NCBI RefSeq assembly: GCF_025398275.1
Contig: NZ_JAODOR010000004.1
Coordinates: 186,001-250,000, forward strand
Reading direction: 5' to 3'
Length of the DNA: 64,000 nt
Source of the DNA: Microbacterium memoriense
Lineage (GTDB): Bacteria; Actinomycetota; Actinomycetes; Actinomycetales; Microbacteriaceae
Below are positions 54,029-63,131 of the stretch, piece after piece (position 1 is the first letter of the stretch; each line of letters starts with the position of its first letter). A program made the translations under genes and the position numbers. The notes beneath the pieces were generated by a model. That model saw nothing but the letters and a program-made list of their open reading frames with translations. It searched no databases and had not been told where the DNA came from.

Positions 54029-54031
54029 CCT
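54026..54031 (+). promoter_or_regulatory. -10 box (TAGCCT) of ilvE, overlapping the leuB stop codon
   Basis: TAGCCT begins with the leuB TAG stop. It gives a transcript start near 54038, about 35 bases before ATG 54072, so ilvE can be expressed apart from leuB. Confidence 0.5.
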
Positions 54032-54071
54032 GGACGCCAGCACGACCCGCCACGACTTCTCAGGAATCCTC

Positions 54072-55181
54072 ATGAGCCTTACGTACGACCCCGACGCAGA
54101 CCTCACGCCGCTGGAGTTCTCTGTCACGAAGAACCTCGCCGCGAAGACCCCCGCCGAGCGTGACGAGATCCTCGCCTCACCGGCATTCGGGACGAAGTTC
54201 ACCGATCACATGATCGACATCTGCTGGTCGGTACGTGGGGGGTGGCATCGCCCCCGCGTGCAGCCCTACGGTCCGCTGTCGCTCGATCCCGCGGCGGCCG
54301 TTCTCCACTACGGTCAGGAGATCTTCGAGGGCATCAAGGCCTACCGCCATGCGGACGGGTCCATCCACACGTTCCGTCCGCGTCAGAACGCGCTGCGTCT
54401 GCAGCGTTCGGCGCGGCGGCTCGCACTGCCCGAACTCCCCGTCGAGTACTTCATCGAGTCGCTGAAGGCGCTCATCGCGGTGGACGGCTCCTGGGTGCCG
54501 TCGGGTGAGGATCAGAGCCTGTACTTCCGGCCGTTCATGTTCGCGAAGGAGGCATTCCTGGGTGTGCGTCCCGCGAACAAGGTCGGCTACTACGTCATCG
54601 CGAGTCCGGTCGGCGCGTACTTCACGGGCGGCGCGAAGCCCGTCTCGATCTGGCTGAGCGAGGACTACGCGCGCGCCGGCAAGGGCGGTACGGGCGCAGC
54701 CAAGACGGGCGGCAACTACGCGTCGAGCCTGCTTCCGCAGGCGGAAGCTTATGAGCAGGGGTGCGACCAGGTCGTCTTCCTCGACCCCGACCGCAACGTG
54801 GAAGAGCTCGGCGGCATGAACATCGTGTTCGTCTACAAGGACGGGTCGATCGTGACCCCGCAGTCCGATTCGATTCTGGAGGGCATCACCCGCGACTCGA
54901 TCCTGCAGCTCGCCGCCGACCGCGGTCACAAGGTCAGCGGACGCGCCGTCTCGATCGACGAGTGGCGGCAGGGCGTGGCCTCCGGCGACATCGTCGAGGT
55001 GTTCGCGTGCGGCACGGCCGCCGTCGTGGCACCGATCGGTGTGCTCAAGGGCCGTGATTTCTTCGACGAGCAGCCCCTCGGCCCGCTGGCGCTCTCGCTC
55101 CGCGAAGAGTTGACCGACATTCAGTACGGTCGTCGCGAAGACCGCCATAACTGGCTCGTGCGTCTGGATGCCGACGCATGA
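54072..55181 (+). CDS. ilvE: Branched-chain amino-acid aminotransferase
   Basis: The final transamination in Ile, Val and Leu synthesis. A fold-type IV PLP enzyme of 369 residues (BCAT group) with the YGQEIFEGIKAYR block, the Lys-bearing GTGAAKTGGNYASSL segment (PLP lysine about residue 215) and QVVFLDPD. A weak Shine-Dalgarno (AGGAAT) precedes ATG 54072. The stop overlaps the FAH-family gene by 4 bases. Confidence 0.95.
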   Translation: MSLTYDPDADLTPLEFSVTKNLAAKTPAERDEILASPAFGTKFTDHMIDICWSVRGGWHRPRVQPYGPLSLDPAAAVLHYGQEIFEGIKAYRHADGSIHTFRPRQNALRLQRSARRLALPELPVEYFIESLKALIAVDGSWVPSGEDQSLYFRPFMFAKEAFLGVRPANKVGYYVIASPVGAYFTGGAKPVSIWLSEDYARAGKGGTGAAKTGGNYASSLLPQAEAYEQGCDQVVFLDPDRNVEELGGMNIVFVYKDGSIVTPQSDSILEGITRDSILQLAADRGHKVSGRAVSIDEWRQGVASGDIVEVFACGTAAVVAPIGVLKGRDFFDEQPLGPLALSLREELTDIQYGRREDRHNWLVRLDADA

Positions 55182-55945
55182 AGATCGTGCGGTTCAGTCA
55201 CGCCGACACCATCCGGTTCGGAATCGTCGACGACAAGGATCTCGTCGTTCTGGCGGGAGATCCGCTCTTCGCCGGGTTCGAGACGACGGGGGAGCGTGTT
55301 CCCCTCGGGGACGCGGCCCTGCTCGCTCCGGTGATCCCGCGATCGAAAGTCGTCTGTGTCGGGAAGAACTACCGCGACCACGCGGCGGAAATGGGTGGCG
55401 AAGCGCCGGCGGCTCCGTTGCTGTTCCTGAAGCCGAACACCTCTGTCATCGGACCCGGCGACGCGATCGTCCGGCCCGCGCAATCGGAGCGCACGGATTT
55501 CGAGGGCGAGCTCGCGGTCGTCATCGGCCGCGTGGCCAAGAACGTCCCCGCCGATCGTGCGCTGGAGTATGTCTTCGGCTACACGATCGGCAATGACGTG
55601 ACCGCCCGTGATCTGCAGAAAGCCGATGGCCAGTGGGCGCGCGCGAAGGGGTTCGACACGTTCTGCCCGCTCGGCCCTGCGATCGAGACGGAATTCGATC
55701 TCGACGGCGGCGCGCGTATCGTCACGCGCGTCGACGGCGAGGTCCGGCAGGACGGGCCGATTTCGGACATGGTGCACTCGGTGTCGGACATCATCGCTTA
55801 CGCGTCCGCCGCGTTCACGCTGCTCCCGGGTGATGTGATCCTTACGGGAACTCCGGCGGGCATCGGGCCGTTCGAAGCGGGTCAGAGCGTCGAAGTGGAG
55901 ATCACCGGGCTGGGCGTACTGCGCAATCCTGCCCGCAATGCCTGA
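55178..55945 (+). CDS. Fumarylacetoacetate hydrolase (FAH) family protein
   Basis: A 255-residue cytosolic enzyme of the FAH family. It has VGKNYRDHAAEMG, the metal-site block FEGELAVVIGR (ExE) and GYTIGNDVTARDLQ, then PLGPAIET and LLPGDVILTGTPAGIGP. Members are acylpyruvate hydrolases, oxaloacetate decarboxylases or 2-hydroxyhepta-dienedioate isomerases, and sequence alone does not choose. It is coupled to ilvE (ATGA overlap), a common actinobacterial link of unknown meaning, and overlaps the next MFS gene by 8 bases. Confidence 0.88.
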   Translation: MKIVRFSHADTIRFGIVDDKDLVVLAGDPLFAGFETTGERVPLGDAALLAPVIPRSKVVCVGKNYRDHAAEMGGEAPAAPLLFLKPNTSVIGPGDAIVRPAQSERTDFEGELAVVIGRVAKNVPADRALEYVFGYTIGNDVTARDLQKADGQWARAKGFDTFCPLGPAIETEFDLDGGARIVTRVDGEVRQDGPISDMVHSVSDIIAYASAAFTLLPGDVILTGTPAGIGPFEAGQSVEVEITGLGVLRNPARNA

Positions 55946-57170
55946 CGCCACGCTCACCTCGGGTGATGTCGAGAGCATCCAGCGCCGTACCGTCCGCGTC
56001 CTGGCCGCCGGACAGGTCCTCGGGGGCATCGCCTTCGGCGCGACGGTCTCGCTCGGCGCGCTTCTGGCGGCGGACATCTCCGGCCAGGAGGCGCTGTCGG
56101 GGTTGGCCACGGCATCCGTCACGCTCGGCGCCGCCGTGTGCGCCATCCCGCTCGCCCGGCTTGCGGGGCGCCGCGGGCGTCGCCTGGCGCTGACACTCGG
56201 GAATCTCTTCGCGCTCATCGGCATCGCGGTGGTGATCACCGCGGCGGCAGTTCGAGAATTCCCGCTCCTGCTGATCGGGGTTGTTCTGGTCGGCGCCGGA
56301 AACGCGGGAAACCTCCAGTCGCGCTTCGCGGCGACGGACCTCGCCCCCTCGGAGCGCCGCGGACGCGCGCTCGGTACCGTCGTGTGGGCGACGACCGTCG
56401 GGGGTGTGCTCGGACCGCTGATGTTGACGCCGGGCGAAGCCCTCGGCGCCGTCATCGGGATGCCGCCGCTCACCGGTGCGTATGCGTTCTCGATCGTCGC
56501 GCAGTTCGCCGCGCTCATCCTCTACCTCGTCGCCCTCCGCCCCGATCCCTTGCTCATCGCGCAGCAGTTGGCGCGGGGCGCCGACGCGCGCCGCGAGCAC
56601 ATCGTCGAGTCCGACAGACCCGTCACGGCACGTTACGCGATCTTCGCGGTGTCGGGCTCGCACGTCGTGATGGCGTCCGTGATGGCGATGACGCCGATCC
56701 ATCTCGCTCATCTGGCGCCCGATCACGTGACGCTGATCGTCGGCACCACGATCGCTCTGCACGTGTTCGGCATGTACGGGCTGTCGCCGGTGTTCGGGGT
56801 GCTCGCCGACCGGTGGGGCCGGACGTCGACGATCGTGCTGGGGCAGGGTCTGCTGGCCGCATCCCTGCTCACCGCGGCGCTGGCGCCGACCTCGCAGTGG
56901 GCGGTGTTGGTGGCCCTGTTCCTCCTCGGCGTCGGGTGGAGTGCCGCGACCGTCGCGGGGGCCGCGCTCCTGACCGAAAGCACGCTGACGGTCATGCGCC
57001 CGCGCCGGCAGGGCCTGAGCGACACGATCATGACCTCCAGCGCGGCGGTCGGCGCCGTGTGTGCCGGGATCATCCTCAGCCAGATCGGATACGGCGGGCT
57101 CGCCCTGGTGGCGCTCGTCGTCGTCGTGGCGGTCACGGTGCTCTCGCCCTATGCGCGCTCCGGTCGCTGA
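55938..57170 (+). CDS. MFS transporter
   Basis: A 410-residue major facilitator protein with about 12 membrane helices. The intracellular motif GRRGRRLALTLGN after helix 2 and the LADRWGRTSTIVLGQ motif in the second half confirm the family. The substrate is unknown. It overlaps the FAH gene by 8 bases, so it is probably expressed with ilvE and FAH. It ends 15 bases from a convergent aminotransferase gene. Confidence 0.88.
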   Translation: MPDATLTSGDVESIQRRTVRVLAAGQVLGGIAFGATVSLGALLAADISGQEALSGLATASVTLGAAVCAIPLARLAGRRGRRLALTLGNLFALIGIAVVITAAAVREFPLLLIGVVLVGAGNAGNLQSRFAATDLAPSERRGRALGTVVWATTVGGVLGPLMLTPGEALGAVIGMPPLTGAYAFSIVAQFAALILYLVALRPDPLLIAQQLARGADARREHIVESDRPVTARYAIFAVSGSHVVMASVMAMTPIHLAHLAPDHVTLIVGTTIALHVFGMYGLSPVFGVLADRWGRTSTIVLGQGLLAASLLTAALAPTSQWAVLVALFLLGVGWSAATVAGAALLTESTLTVMRPRRQGLSDTIMTSSAAVGAVCAGIILSQIGYGGLALVALVVVVAVTVLSPYARSGR

Positions 57171-57185
57171 GGCCGGGTGAGCTGT

Positions 57186-58232
57186 TCAGCAGTCGAGCGC
57201 GACCGCGGCCCGCTCGACATCGGCGGCGTCGTTGAACACATGGAACGCCACGCGGGCGCTACCGTTGCGGCCCGAGGCGGTGATCCCGGCCGCCGTCAGG
57301 CGTGCGAGATCTGCGCCGGTGGCATCCGGCCAGGTCACGATGGCGCTGGTGCGCTCGGGTAGTGCGAGGCGAGCGCGGAATGTCGCTGCCAGCCCGGTCA
57401 CGTGCGTGTGGATGGCGTGCATGTCTGCCTCGGCGAAGGCGCGGAGCGCGGGCTCGGCGCCGACGAATGCCTGCCAGGCCGGAGAGACGTCGAAACGCCG
57501 GGCGCAGCCGGCCAGCGCCGCAGCGCCGCCGTAGCAGGATGCCCACGGATCATCGCCCGCATACCAGCCGGCGTGCACCGGGCGGAGCGTCCGTGCGAAG
57601 TCCTCGGACAGCGTGAGCAATGCCACGCCGCGCGGGGCGCACAGCCATTTGTAGGCGTGGCAGACCAGAGCGTCGAAACGCTCCGCGTTCACCTGCATCC
57701 AGCCGACGGCCTGCGTCGCGTCGCACAGTGTTCGCGCACCCACGCGGGCTGCCGCCGCGCAGATCGCGTCGGCGTCGGCGACCGCACCGGAGGCGGACTG
57801 CACGAGCGAGAACGCGACGAGCCTCGTCTCGGCCGTCATCTCGACAGCGAGGTCGGCGAGCGGCACGGCGCGTACGCGGATGTCGCGTCCCGCGTGCACG
57901 AAGGGAAGAACCAGCGACGAGAATTCGTGTTCGGGCACGAGCACCTCGGCACCGTCGGGCAGCGATGCCGCGATGACCGACACCTGGACGGAGGTCTGCG
58001 ACCCGATGGCGACGCGGTCGGCCGCTACTCCCACGAGAGACGCGAAATGTGCGCGCGTCGCCTCGACGGCGCGACAGTATTCGTCGACGTCGGGGCGGCG
58101 AGAGTATTCCGCGGCCATCGCGACACGGGTGCCGATCATCGGCAATCCAGCAGTGCACGCCGCGAGGTATCCGCCGGGGGAGCGGAACTGCGCTCGGAGG
58201 TGGGCGAGCGGGTCGCCGGCGTCGAGGATCAT
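57186..58232 (-). CDS. Class V (PLP-dependent) aminotransferase family protein
   Basis: A 348-residue fold-type I PLP enzyme of the class V group (cysteine desulfurase/kynureninase relatives). The PLP Lys lies in HAYKWLCAPRG (about residue 194), preceded by the LCDATQAVGW segment with the cofactor Asp. No desulfurase-type Cys motif near the C-terminus was found, so I do not call it IscS/SufS. Divergent from a LysR gene, which likely controls it. Confidence 0.85.
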   Translation of the reverse strand: MILDAGDPLAHLRAQFRSPGGYLAACTAGLPMIGTRVAMAAEYSRRPDVDEYCRAVEATRAHFASLVGVAADRVAIGSQTSVQVSVIAASLPDGAEVLVPEHEFSSLVLPFVHAGRDIRVRAVPLADLAVEMTAETRLVAFSLVQSASGAVADADAICAAAARVGARTLCDATQAVGWMQVNAERFDALVCHAYKWLCAPRGVALLTLSEDFARTLRPVHAGWYAGDDPWASCYGGAAALAGCARRFDVSPAWQAFVGAEPALRAFAEADMHAIHTHVTGLAATFRARLALPERTSAIVTWPDATGADLARLTAAGITASGRNGSARVAFHVFNDAADVERAAVALDC

Positions 58233-58313
58233 GTCTTCCAGTGTCCGGACCCCTGATGCATAGGTCTACGGCAGGTATTGCATGAAAGACATGACATCTG
58301 GTTATGTGGAGTC

Positions 58314-59273
58314 GTGTCCGAGTTCGATGTTCAGATCCTGCGGGTCGTCCGTGCCATCGCCGACACCGGCTCGCTCACCGGCGCGGCGGAGACGCTCGGC
58401 TACAGCCAGCCCGCACTGAGTCAGCAGATGAGGCGGCTCGAACAGCGACTCGGAGTGCCGGTCGTCGAGCGCGTCGGACGCACATTGCGGCTGACCGAAG
58501 CGGGACGGATCCTCGCGAAGCACGCCCCGGCGGTCACGACAGCCCTCGACGCGGCGGCCGGGGAGCTCGCCGAACTGCGGGGTCTCCGATCTGCGACCGT
58601 CCGGATCGTCGGCTTCCCCTCTGCCTCGCCGACAGTGATTCCACGACTGATCGCGCGGCTGGGCGTCACCGCGCCGGGGATCACGCTCACCTACGTCGAG
58701 GCCGAACCGCCCGAAGCAGTGGAGGCCGTGCGAGAGGATCGCAGTGACATCGCGCTCACCTTCAGCTATCCCGGTGACCGCGACGACCCGCACGGCGCCA
58801 GCGCACACGGTCTCTCGGTGGCCGAAGTGGGAAGCGATGACCTCCTGCTCATCCTGCCGGCCGATCATGCGCGCGCGGGTGAGGAGCGGCCGAGCCTCTC
58901 GTCGTTCGCCGAAGAGAACTGGATCGCCGGATGCCCCCGCTGTCGTGGGCATCTCCTCGAGGTCTGCGAGCGAGCAGGGTTCACGCCGCGCATCGGATTC
59001 GAGACCGACAACATCGCTGCGGTGGAGAGCCTCGTCGCACACGGCACCGGAGTCGCGACGCTGCCGAGGTTGGCCGTGGCATCCTTCCCGGTCCTGCCCG
59101 GCATCGTCACGCGACCGCTGTCCGATGCGCACACCCGCACGCTGCATGTCATCACAGCGCACGGCGCCGAACGAGTTCCGGCTGTCGCGGCCGTGCTGGC
59201 GGCAATGCGAGACGTCGTCGACGCCGTGACGGGGCCGGGGCAGTCCGTGGGTGAGCGCGTGCCCGCGAACTAG
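58314..59273 (+). CDS. LysR family transcriptional regulator
   Basis: A 319-residue LysR regulator: winged helix (about 1-62; [29 protein letters not shown]) and an effector domain of two subdomains. GTG 58314 was chosen; an upstream TTG would add 12 residues unlike the family start. The 81-base gap to the aminotransferase gene contains a pair of GCAT-centred half-sites (58257-58283), a possible operator. Its TAG stop forms the first half of the gltX -10 box. Confidence 0.9.
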   Translation: MSEFDVQILRVVRAIADTGSLTGAAETLGYSQPALSQQMRRLEQRLGVPVVERVGRTLRLTEAGRILAKHAPAVTTALDAAAGELAELRGLRSATVRIVGFPSASPTVIPRLIARLGVTAPGITLTYVEAEPPEAVEAVREDRSDIALTFSYPGDRDDPHGASAHGLSVAEVGSDDLLLILPADHARAGEERPSLSSFAEENWIAGCPRCRGHLLEVCERAGFTPRIGFETDNIAAVESLVAHGTGVATLPRLAVASFPVLPGIVTRPLSDAHTRTLHVITAHGAERVPAVAAVLAAMRDVVDAVTGPGQSVGERVPAN

Positions 59274-59276
59274 ACT
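59271..59276 (+). promoter_or_regulatory. -10 box (TAGACT) of gltX, overlapping the lysR stop codon
   Basis: TAGACT begins with the LysR TAG stop and ends 7 bases before ATG 59284. Leaderless spacing; no Shine-Dalgarno. Confidence 0.6.
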
Positions 59277-59283
59277 GATCGGG

Positions 59284-60798
59284 ATGCCTTCTTCGATCGA
59301 TCCTCGAACCACCACCGCCAGCGGAACCGATGTCCGTGTGCGGTTCTGCCCGTCTCCGACCGGTCTGCCGCACGTCGGCATGATCCGCACGGCGCTCTAC
59401 AACTGGGCCTACGCCCGGCACACCGGCGGCAAGCTCATCTTCCGCGTCGAGGACACCGATGCGGCGCGCGATAGTGAGGAAAGCTATCACCAGCTCGTCG
59501 ACGCGCTCACGTGGCTCAAGATCGACTGGGACGAGGGCGTCGAAAAGGGCGGTCCGCACGGCCCGTACCGTCAGTCGCAGCGCGGTGAGATCTACGCCGA
59601 CGTGTTGCAGAAACTCATCGCATCCGGCGCGGTGTACGAGTCCTATTCCACCGCAGAAGAGATCGATGCGCGCAATGCTGCCGCGGGCCGGGCCAAGCAG
59701 CTCGGCTACGACAACCACGACCGCGGCCTGACCGACGATCAGAAGGCGGCCTTCCGCGCCGAGGGCCGCGAACCCGCGTGGCGTCTGCGCGTGCCGGAGC
59801 ACGATCTGACCTACGTCGACCTGATCCGCGGAGAGGTGACGTTCCCGGCGGGCTCGTTCCCCGACTTCGTCGTCGTGCGCGCCGGTGGTCAGTCGCTGTA
59901 CACGTTCACGAACCCGGTCGATGACGCCCTCATGGGTATCACCCACGTCATCCGCGGTGAGGACCTCATGCCCTCGACGGCTCGGCAGCTGGCGTTGTAC
60001 GCCGCGCTCAACGACGCCGGTGTGACGGATTTCGTCCCCCGCTTCGGTCACATGCCGCTTGTGCTGGGGGAGACCGGCAACAAGAAGCTCTCCAAGCGTG
60101 ACCCGCAGGCCGACCTCTTCCTGCAGCGGGACAAGGGCTTCATCCACGAGGGGCTTCTGAACTACCTGGCACTTCTCGGGTGGTCGATCGCCGCCGACCG
60201 CGACATCTTCTCGCTCGACGAGTTCACGGCCGCGTTCGACATCGCCGATGTCAACCCGAACCCCGCCCGCTTCGATCAGAAGAAGGCGGAGTCCATCAAC
60301 GGAGACCACATTCGGATGCTGGAGCCCGCGGACTTCGCGAGCCGTCTGGTGCCGTACCTCGCGGCGGAAGGTCTCGTATCTGAGCCGCCGACGGCGACGC
60401 AGCAGCAGATCCTCGATGCGGCGGCGCCGCTCGTGCAGGAGCGCATGCAGCTCCTGGGTGAAGCGCCGGGCTTGCTCGGCTTCCTGTTCCGCGAGGAGGT
60501 CGTCTACGACGACGACGCGCTGAAGGGGCTCCCCGCCAACGCCGGTGAGGTCCTGGTCGCCTCGGTCGGCGCGCTCGAACTCGTTCCGGCGCAGGGTTTC
60601 ACGGCCGCAGCGGTGCAGGACGCTCTCGCAGCGGCACTGATCGACGGCCTCGCGCTCAAGCCGCGTGTCGCGTACGGCCCACTGCGGGTGGCGGTCAGCG
60701 GCCGACGCATTTCGCCGCCGCTGTTCGAGTCGATGGAGCTTCTCGGCAAGGACGAATCCATCCGGCGCCTGGCGGCGTTGGTCGATCGGGTCGGCTGA
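59284..60798 (+). CDS. gltX: Glutamate-tRNA ligase
   Basis: Charges tRNA-Glu and, in most actinobacteria, also tRNA-Gln with glutamate (later amidated by GatCAB). The 504-residue class I synthetase has the HIGH-type motif PTGLPHVGM (about 23-31) and the KMSKS-type motif KKLSKRD (about 270-276). The anticodon-binding domain follows. A tRNA-Gln gene starts 72 bases after its stop, which fits the non-discriminating type, but specificity cannot be read directly. Confidence 0.95.
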   Translation: MPSSIDPRTTTASGTDVRVRFCPSPTGLPHVGMIRTALYNWAYARHTGGKLIFRVEDTDAARDSEESYHQLVDALTWLKIDWDEGVEKGGPHGPYRQSQRGEIYADVLQKLIASGAVYESYSTAEEIDARNAAAGRAKQLGYDNHDRGLTDDQKAAFRAEGREPAWRLRVPEHDLTYVDLIRGEVTFPAGSFPDFVVVRAGGQSLYTFTNPVDDALMGITHVIRGEDLMPSTARQLALYAALNDAGVTDFVPRFGHMPLVLGETGNKKLSKRDPQADLFLQRDKGFIHEGLLNYLALLGWSIAADRDIFSLDEFTAAFDIADVNPNPARFDQKKAESINGDHIRMLEPADFASRLVPYLAAEGLVSEPPTATQQQILDAAAPLVQERMQLLGEAPGLLGFLFREEVVYDDDALKGLPANAGEVLVASVGALELVPAQGFTAAAVQDALAAALIDGLALKPRVAYGPLRVAVSGRRISPPLFESMELLGKDESIRRLAALVDRVG

Positions 60799-60870
60799 CG
60801 CGCCGCGGGTTTGGCTGAGACCCGTCCGTGGGCTAAGCTTGATCTTCGGTACGGCTTCGGCCGGACCCCT

Positions 60871-60942
60871 TGGGGTATGGTGTAATTGGCAACACGGAGG
60901 TTTCTGGTACCTTTGTTCTTGGTTCGAGTCCAGGTACCCCAG
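60871..60942 (+). tRNA. tRNA-Gln (anticodon CUG)
   Basis: Acceptor TGGGGTA/TACCCCA, D-arm TGGTGTAATTGGCAACA, anticodon loop TTCTGGT region (anticodon CTG) and T-loop GGTTCGAGTCC. The U1-A72 first pair is typical of bacterial tRNA-Gln. The CCA end is not encoded (G73 is followed by CAA). Confidence 0.95.
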
Positions 60943-60948
60943 CAAGTA

Positions 60949-60976
60949 AAAAACCCCCGCTCAGGCGGGGGTTTTT
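60949..60976. terminator. Bidirectional terminator between tRNA-Gln and the DUF262 gene
   Basis: AAAAACCCCCGC (60949-60960), loop TCAG, GCGGGGGTTTTT (60965-60976): a perfect stem with A and T tracts at both ends, so it should stop transcription from either side. This is the strongest classical terminator in the window. Confidence 0.9.
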
Positions 60977-60988
60977 GCATGCTCCGAA

Positions 60989-63016
60989 TCACTTCATCGC
61001 GTCGCCGATATACGAGTACTTGAGGAAAACCTCGCTCGCCCAGCCGGCCTCTTCGAGGACACCCTGGACGGCGGTGAGCATGTACTTCGAATCCCATCCC
61101 ATGTACAGGAACTGGCCGTCGGAGAGGTCGTCCCACTGCCCGTTCCAGGCCATCGCCGGGTAGACAGGTCCGCCGCGGCGGTCACTGAAATCGATGACAC
61201 TCTGGCGTGAATCCGCCCAGAGGCGCTGGAAGATCCGGTTGAACAAGTACCGGACGTCGGGGACCTCCCAGTGCTCGCCGCGGTACTCCACATAGTCGAA
61301 CTCCCGCTGCCAGCCGTGGGGCCAGCCGCGGCGCTTGCGGGCATCCAAAATGGGGGTGAGGTTGTCGTCGTCGATACTGACGACCGCCGGTCGCCGCCAC
61401 ACGGTCATGAAGCGTTCGGTGAGCAGGGCCGTGCGGTTCGCGATGGATGCCGTTCCCCACACCGAGTTCTCCGCCACCTCGCGCGTCACCTCGAGCGCGC
61501 TGGCGGCGTACACATTGCGCTTCGCGGGGAACGATGCGTCGAACGCACGATCGGCGAGTTCCGGCTCGAGCAGGGTGAGGTTTCCGAGCGTGTGCGCGAG
61601 CGCGCGATGACTGTTCTGTTCGTCGTCGGTGTAATCCGCCCAGCGGCGTTCGCCGTCGCCCGTCCAGTCATCGCCCGGGGAGAGGGGGACGATGTGTTCG
61701 AGATCGAACGGCGCGAGGGGATCGGCGTCCGCGAGGCGCCCGATCACATAGCGCGCGTGGGGGAGTTCGGAATACTTCAGACCCACGCGCGTGCGCTCAT
61801 CCGACGGCGTGATGCGGGCGATCGCGCGGGTGAGTTCTTCGGGACCGAGCTCGGCGGCACGGCACAGCCGAGCGATGAGGCGATCGGTCGGGATGCCGAC
61901 GACGGTCCGCCGCAACAAGAGCGACTGCAGGCGTTCGAATGCGTCGATCAGCTCGGCACGGCCGAGAAGACCGTGGAGGTGATCGTGGCACAGCCGCATC
62001 GCGAGGGGGGCCGTCTCGGGCCCGAACGTGCCGAGGAAGGCGAACTGGCGGGCGAGCACGGCATCCGGGGCCTCGGCCGGCTCTCGCAGCATCCGGTAGA
62101 TCCCCGCATACTCGCGCCACTGGGCTGCGCGCTGCCGGAGCGTCTCGACGTCGAGCCGCGGGAATTCGTGGCGGAATGCGTCGTACACACCCCGTTCGCC
62201 CGCGGCGGTGACTTCGCGGCCCGTCAGCATGATCAGGTAATGCCGCCAGAATGCGCCGATCTGGTCCCCGGTGCCCCGTTCGATCGGCAGCCAGTACTCG
62301 TTCTCGATCTCACTCTGTTCGGCGTGCGAGAGACCCATCAGCACGTAATTGTGGATCAGTTCGTGATCCCGGAGCGGTTCACCGGTGGAGTTGAGGCTCT
62401 CGAAGATCTGCTGCGCGTTGGCGTGCGCGCCGAGGGTGATCGCGACGTGCTCGAGGCGCTGGAGCCCTCGCCAGATGTCGACGGCTTCCCCCGGTCGGAT
62501 CTGGCTCCGGAAGAACGCGTAGTTGTCGTCGAAGCGTGACTCGCGACGGGCATCACCGGGGGAGCGGCGGCCGAGGACGACGCTTTCGAACACTTCGGCC
62601 CACGCGCGGTGGGGACGCAGTTTCGTACGGTCGGGGTCATCGGCCCGCACGAGCACCCGCGCGAGTTCACGGGCGAGTTCCGGATCGTCGTCCCGCAGCG
62701 TGTGGTGCAAGGCGGCGATCAGCAGCATGAGGGTCGTGATGCGCTGCTGTCCGTCGATGAGCACGAGCTGTGCATCATCTGCGTCGCGGGTGGACGCCGT
62801 GGAGAGTATCGAGCCGATGAAGTGGGTGTGCGTGTCGGTGGAGTCGACGACGGCCCGCACGTCGCCCAGGAGCTGCTCGCACGCGCCGATGTCCCACCGA
62901 TATTGGCGCTGATAGACCGGGACCACGATCGTGGTGTCGGATGCCGAGAGCCATCCGATCGTGTTGACCGCGGTCGCATCGACGTGCGAAGCGGCGACAT
63001 TCGTGACGGTGCTCAT
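60989..63016 (-). CDS. DUF262/DUF1524 (GmrSD/SspE-like) putative restriction nuclease
   Basis: A 675-residue protein likely to act in defence by cutting foreign, probably modified, DNA. The N-terminal DUF262 domain has VPVYQRQYRW (32-41) and the nucleotide-site motif DGQQR (88-92). The DUF1524 HNH-type nuclease domain (about 425-500) has LEHIVP near 440 and HTLGNLTLL near 475-482, so key residues look intact. About 100 extra residues follow (about 575-675), aromatic-rich, with no domain that I recognise. ATG 63016 has GGAG before it and a TAGACT box 34 bases upstream. No partner restriction or methylase gene is nearby. Confidence 0.85.
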   Translation of the reverse strand: MSTVTNVAASHVDATAVNTIGWLSASDTTIVVPVYQRQYRWDIGACEQLLGDVRAVVDSTDTHTHFIGSILSTASTRDADDAQLVLIDGQQRITTLMLLIAALHHTLRDDDPELARELARVLVRADDPDRTKLRPHRAWAEVFESVVLGRRSPGDARRESRFDDNYAFFRSQIRPGEAVDIWRGLQRLEHVAITLGAHANAQQIFESLNSTGEPLRDHELIHNYVLMGLSHAEQSEIENEYWLPIERGTGDQIGAFWRHYLIMLTGREVTAAGERGVYDAFRHEFPRLDVETLRQRAAQWREYAGIYRMLREPAEAPDAVLARQFAFLGTFGPETAPLAMRLCHDHLHGLLGRAELIDAFERLQSLLLRRTVVGIPTDRLIARLCRAAELGPEELTRAIARITPSDERTRVGLKYSELPHARYVIGRLADADPLAPFDLEHIVPLSPGDDWTGDGERRWADYTDDEQNSHRALAHTLGNLTLLEPELADRAFDASFPAKRNVYAASALEVTREVAENSVWGTASIANRTALLTERFMTVWRRPAVVSIDDDNLTPILDARKRRGWPHGWQREFDYVEYRGEHWEVPDVRYLFNRIFQRLWADSRQSVIDFSDRRGGPVYPAMAWNGQWDDLSDGQFLYMGWDSKYMLTAVQGVLEEAGWASEVFLKYSYIGDAMK

Positions 63017-63049
63017 GTTCTCCGAATCGCATCTCACAGGCTTCGGACG

Positions 63050-63055
63050 AGTCTA
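63050..63055 (-). promoter_or_regulatory. -10 box (TAGACT) of the DUF262 gene
   Basis: Minus-strand TAGACT, giving a leader of about 27 bases with Shine-Dalgarno CGGAG before ATG 63016. Confidence 0.5.
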
Positions 63056-63078
63056 ATCGCGTTCACAATCGGCCTCGG

Positions 63079-63084
63079 TAGGCT
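63079..63084 (+). promoter_or_regulatory. -10 box (TAGGCT) of the putative oxygenase gene
   Basis: TAGGCT lies 47 bases before ATG 63132, 23 bases from the divergent DUF262 box. The leader carries GAAAGGG at 63124-63130. Confidence 0.45.
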
Positions 63085-63131
63085 GACCTTAGTTGGACCT
63101 GTAAAAACGCGCTGGTCCTCTACGAAAGGGC

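Noticed and set aside
63068..63091. Iron-box (DtxR/IdeR)-like sequence upstream of the putative oxygenase
   Set aside because: Only about 12 of 19 positions match and the left half is poor; the TAGGCT there is better explained as the -10 box.
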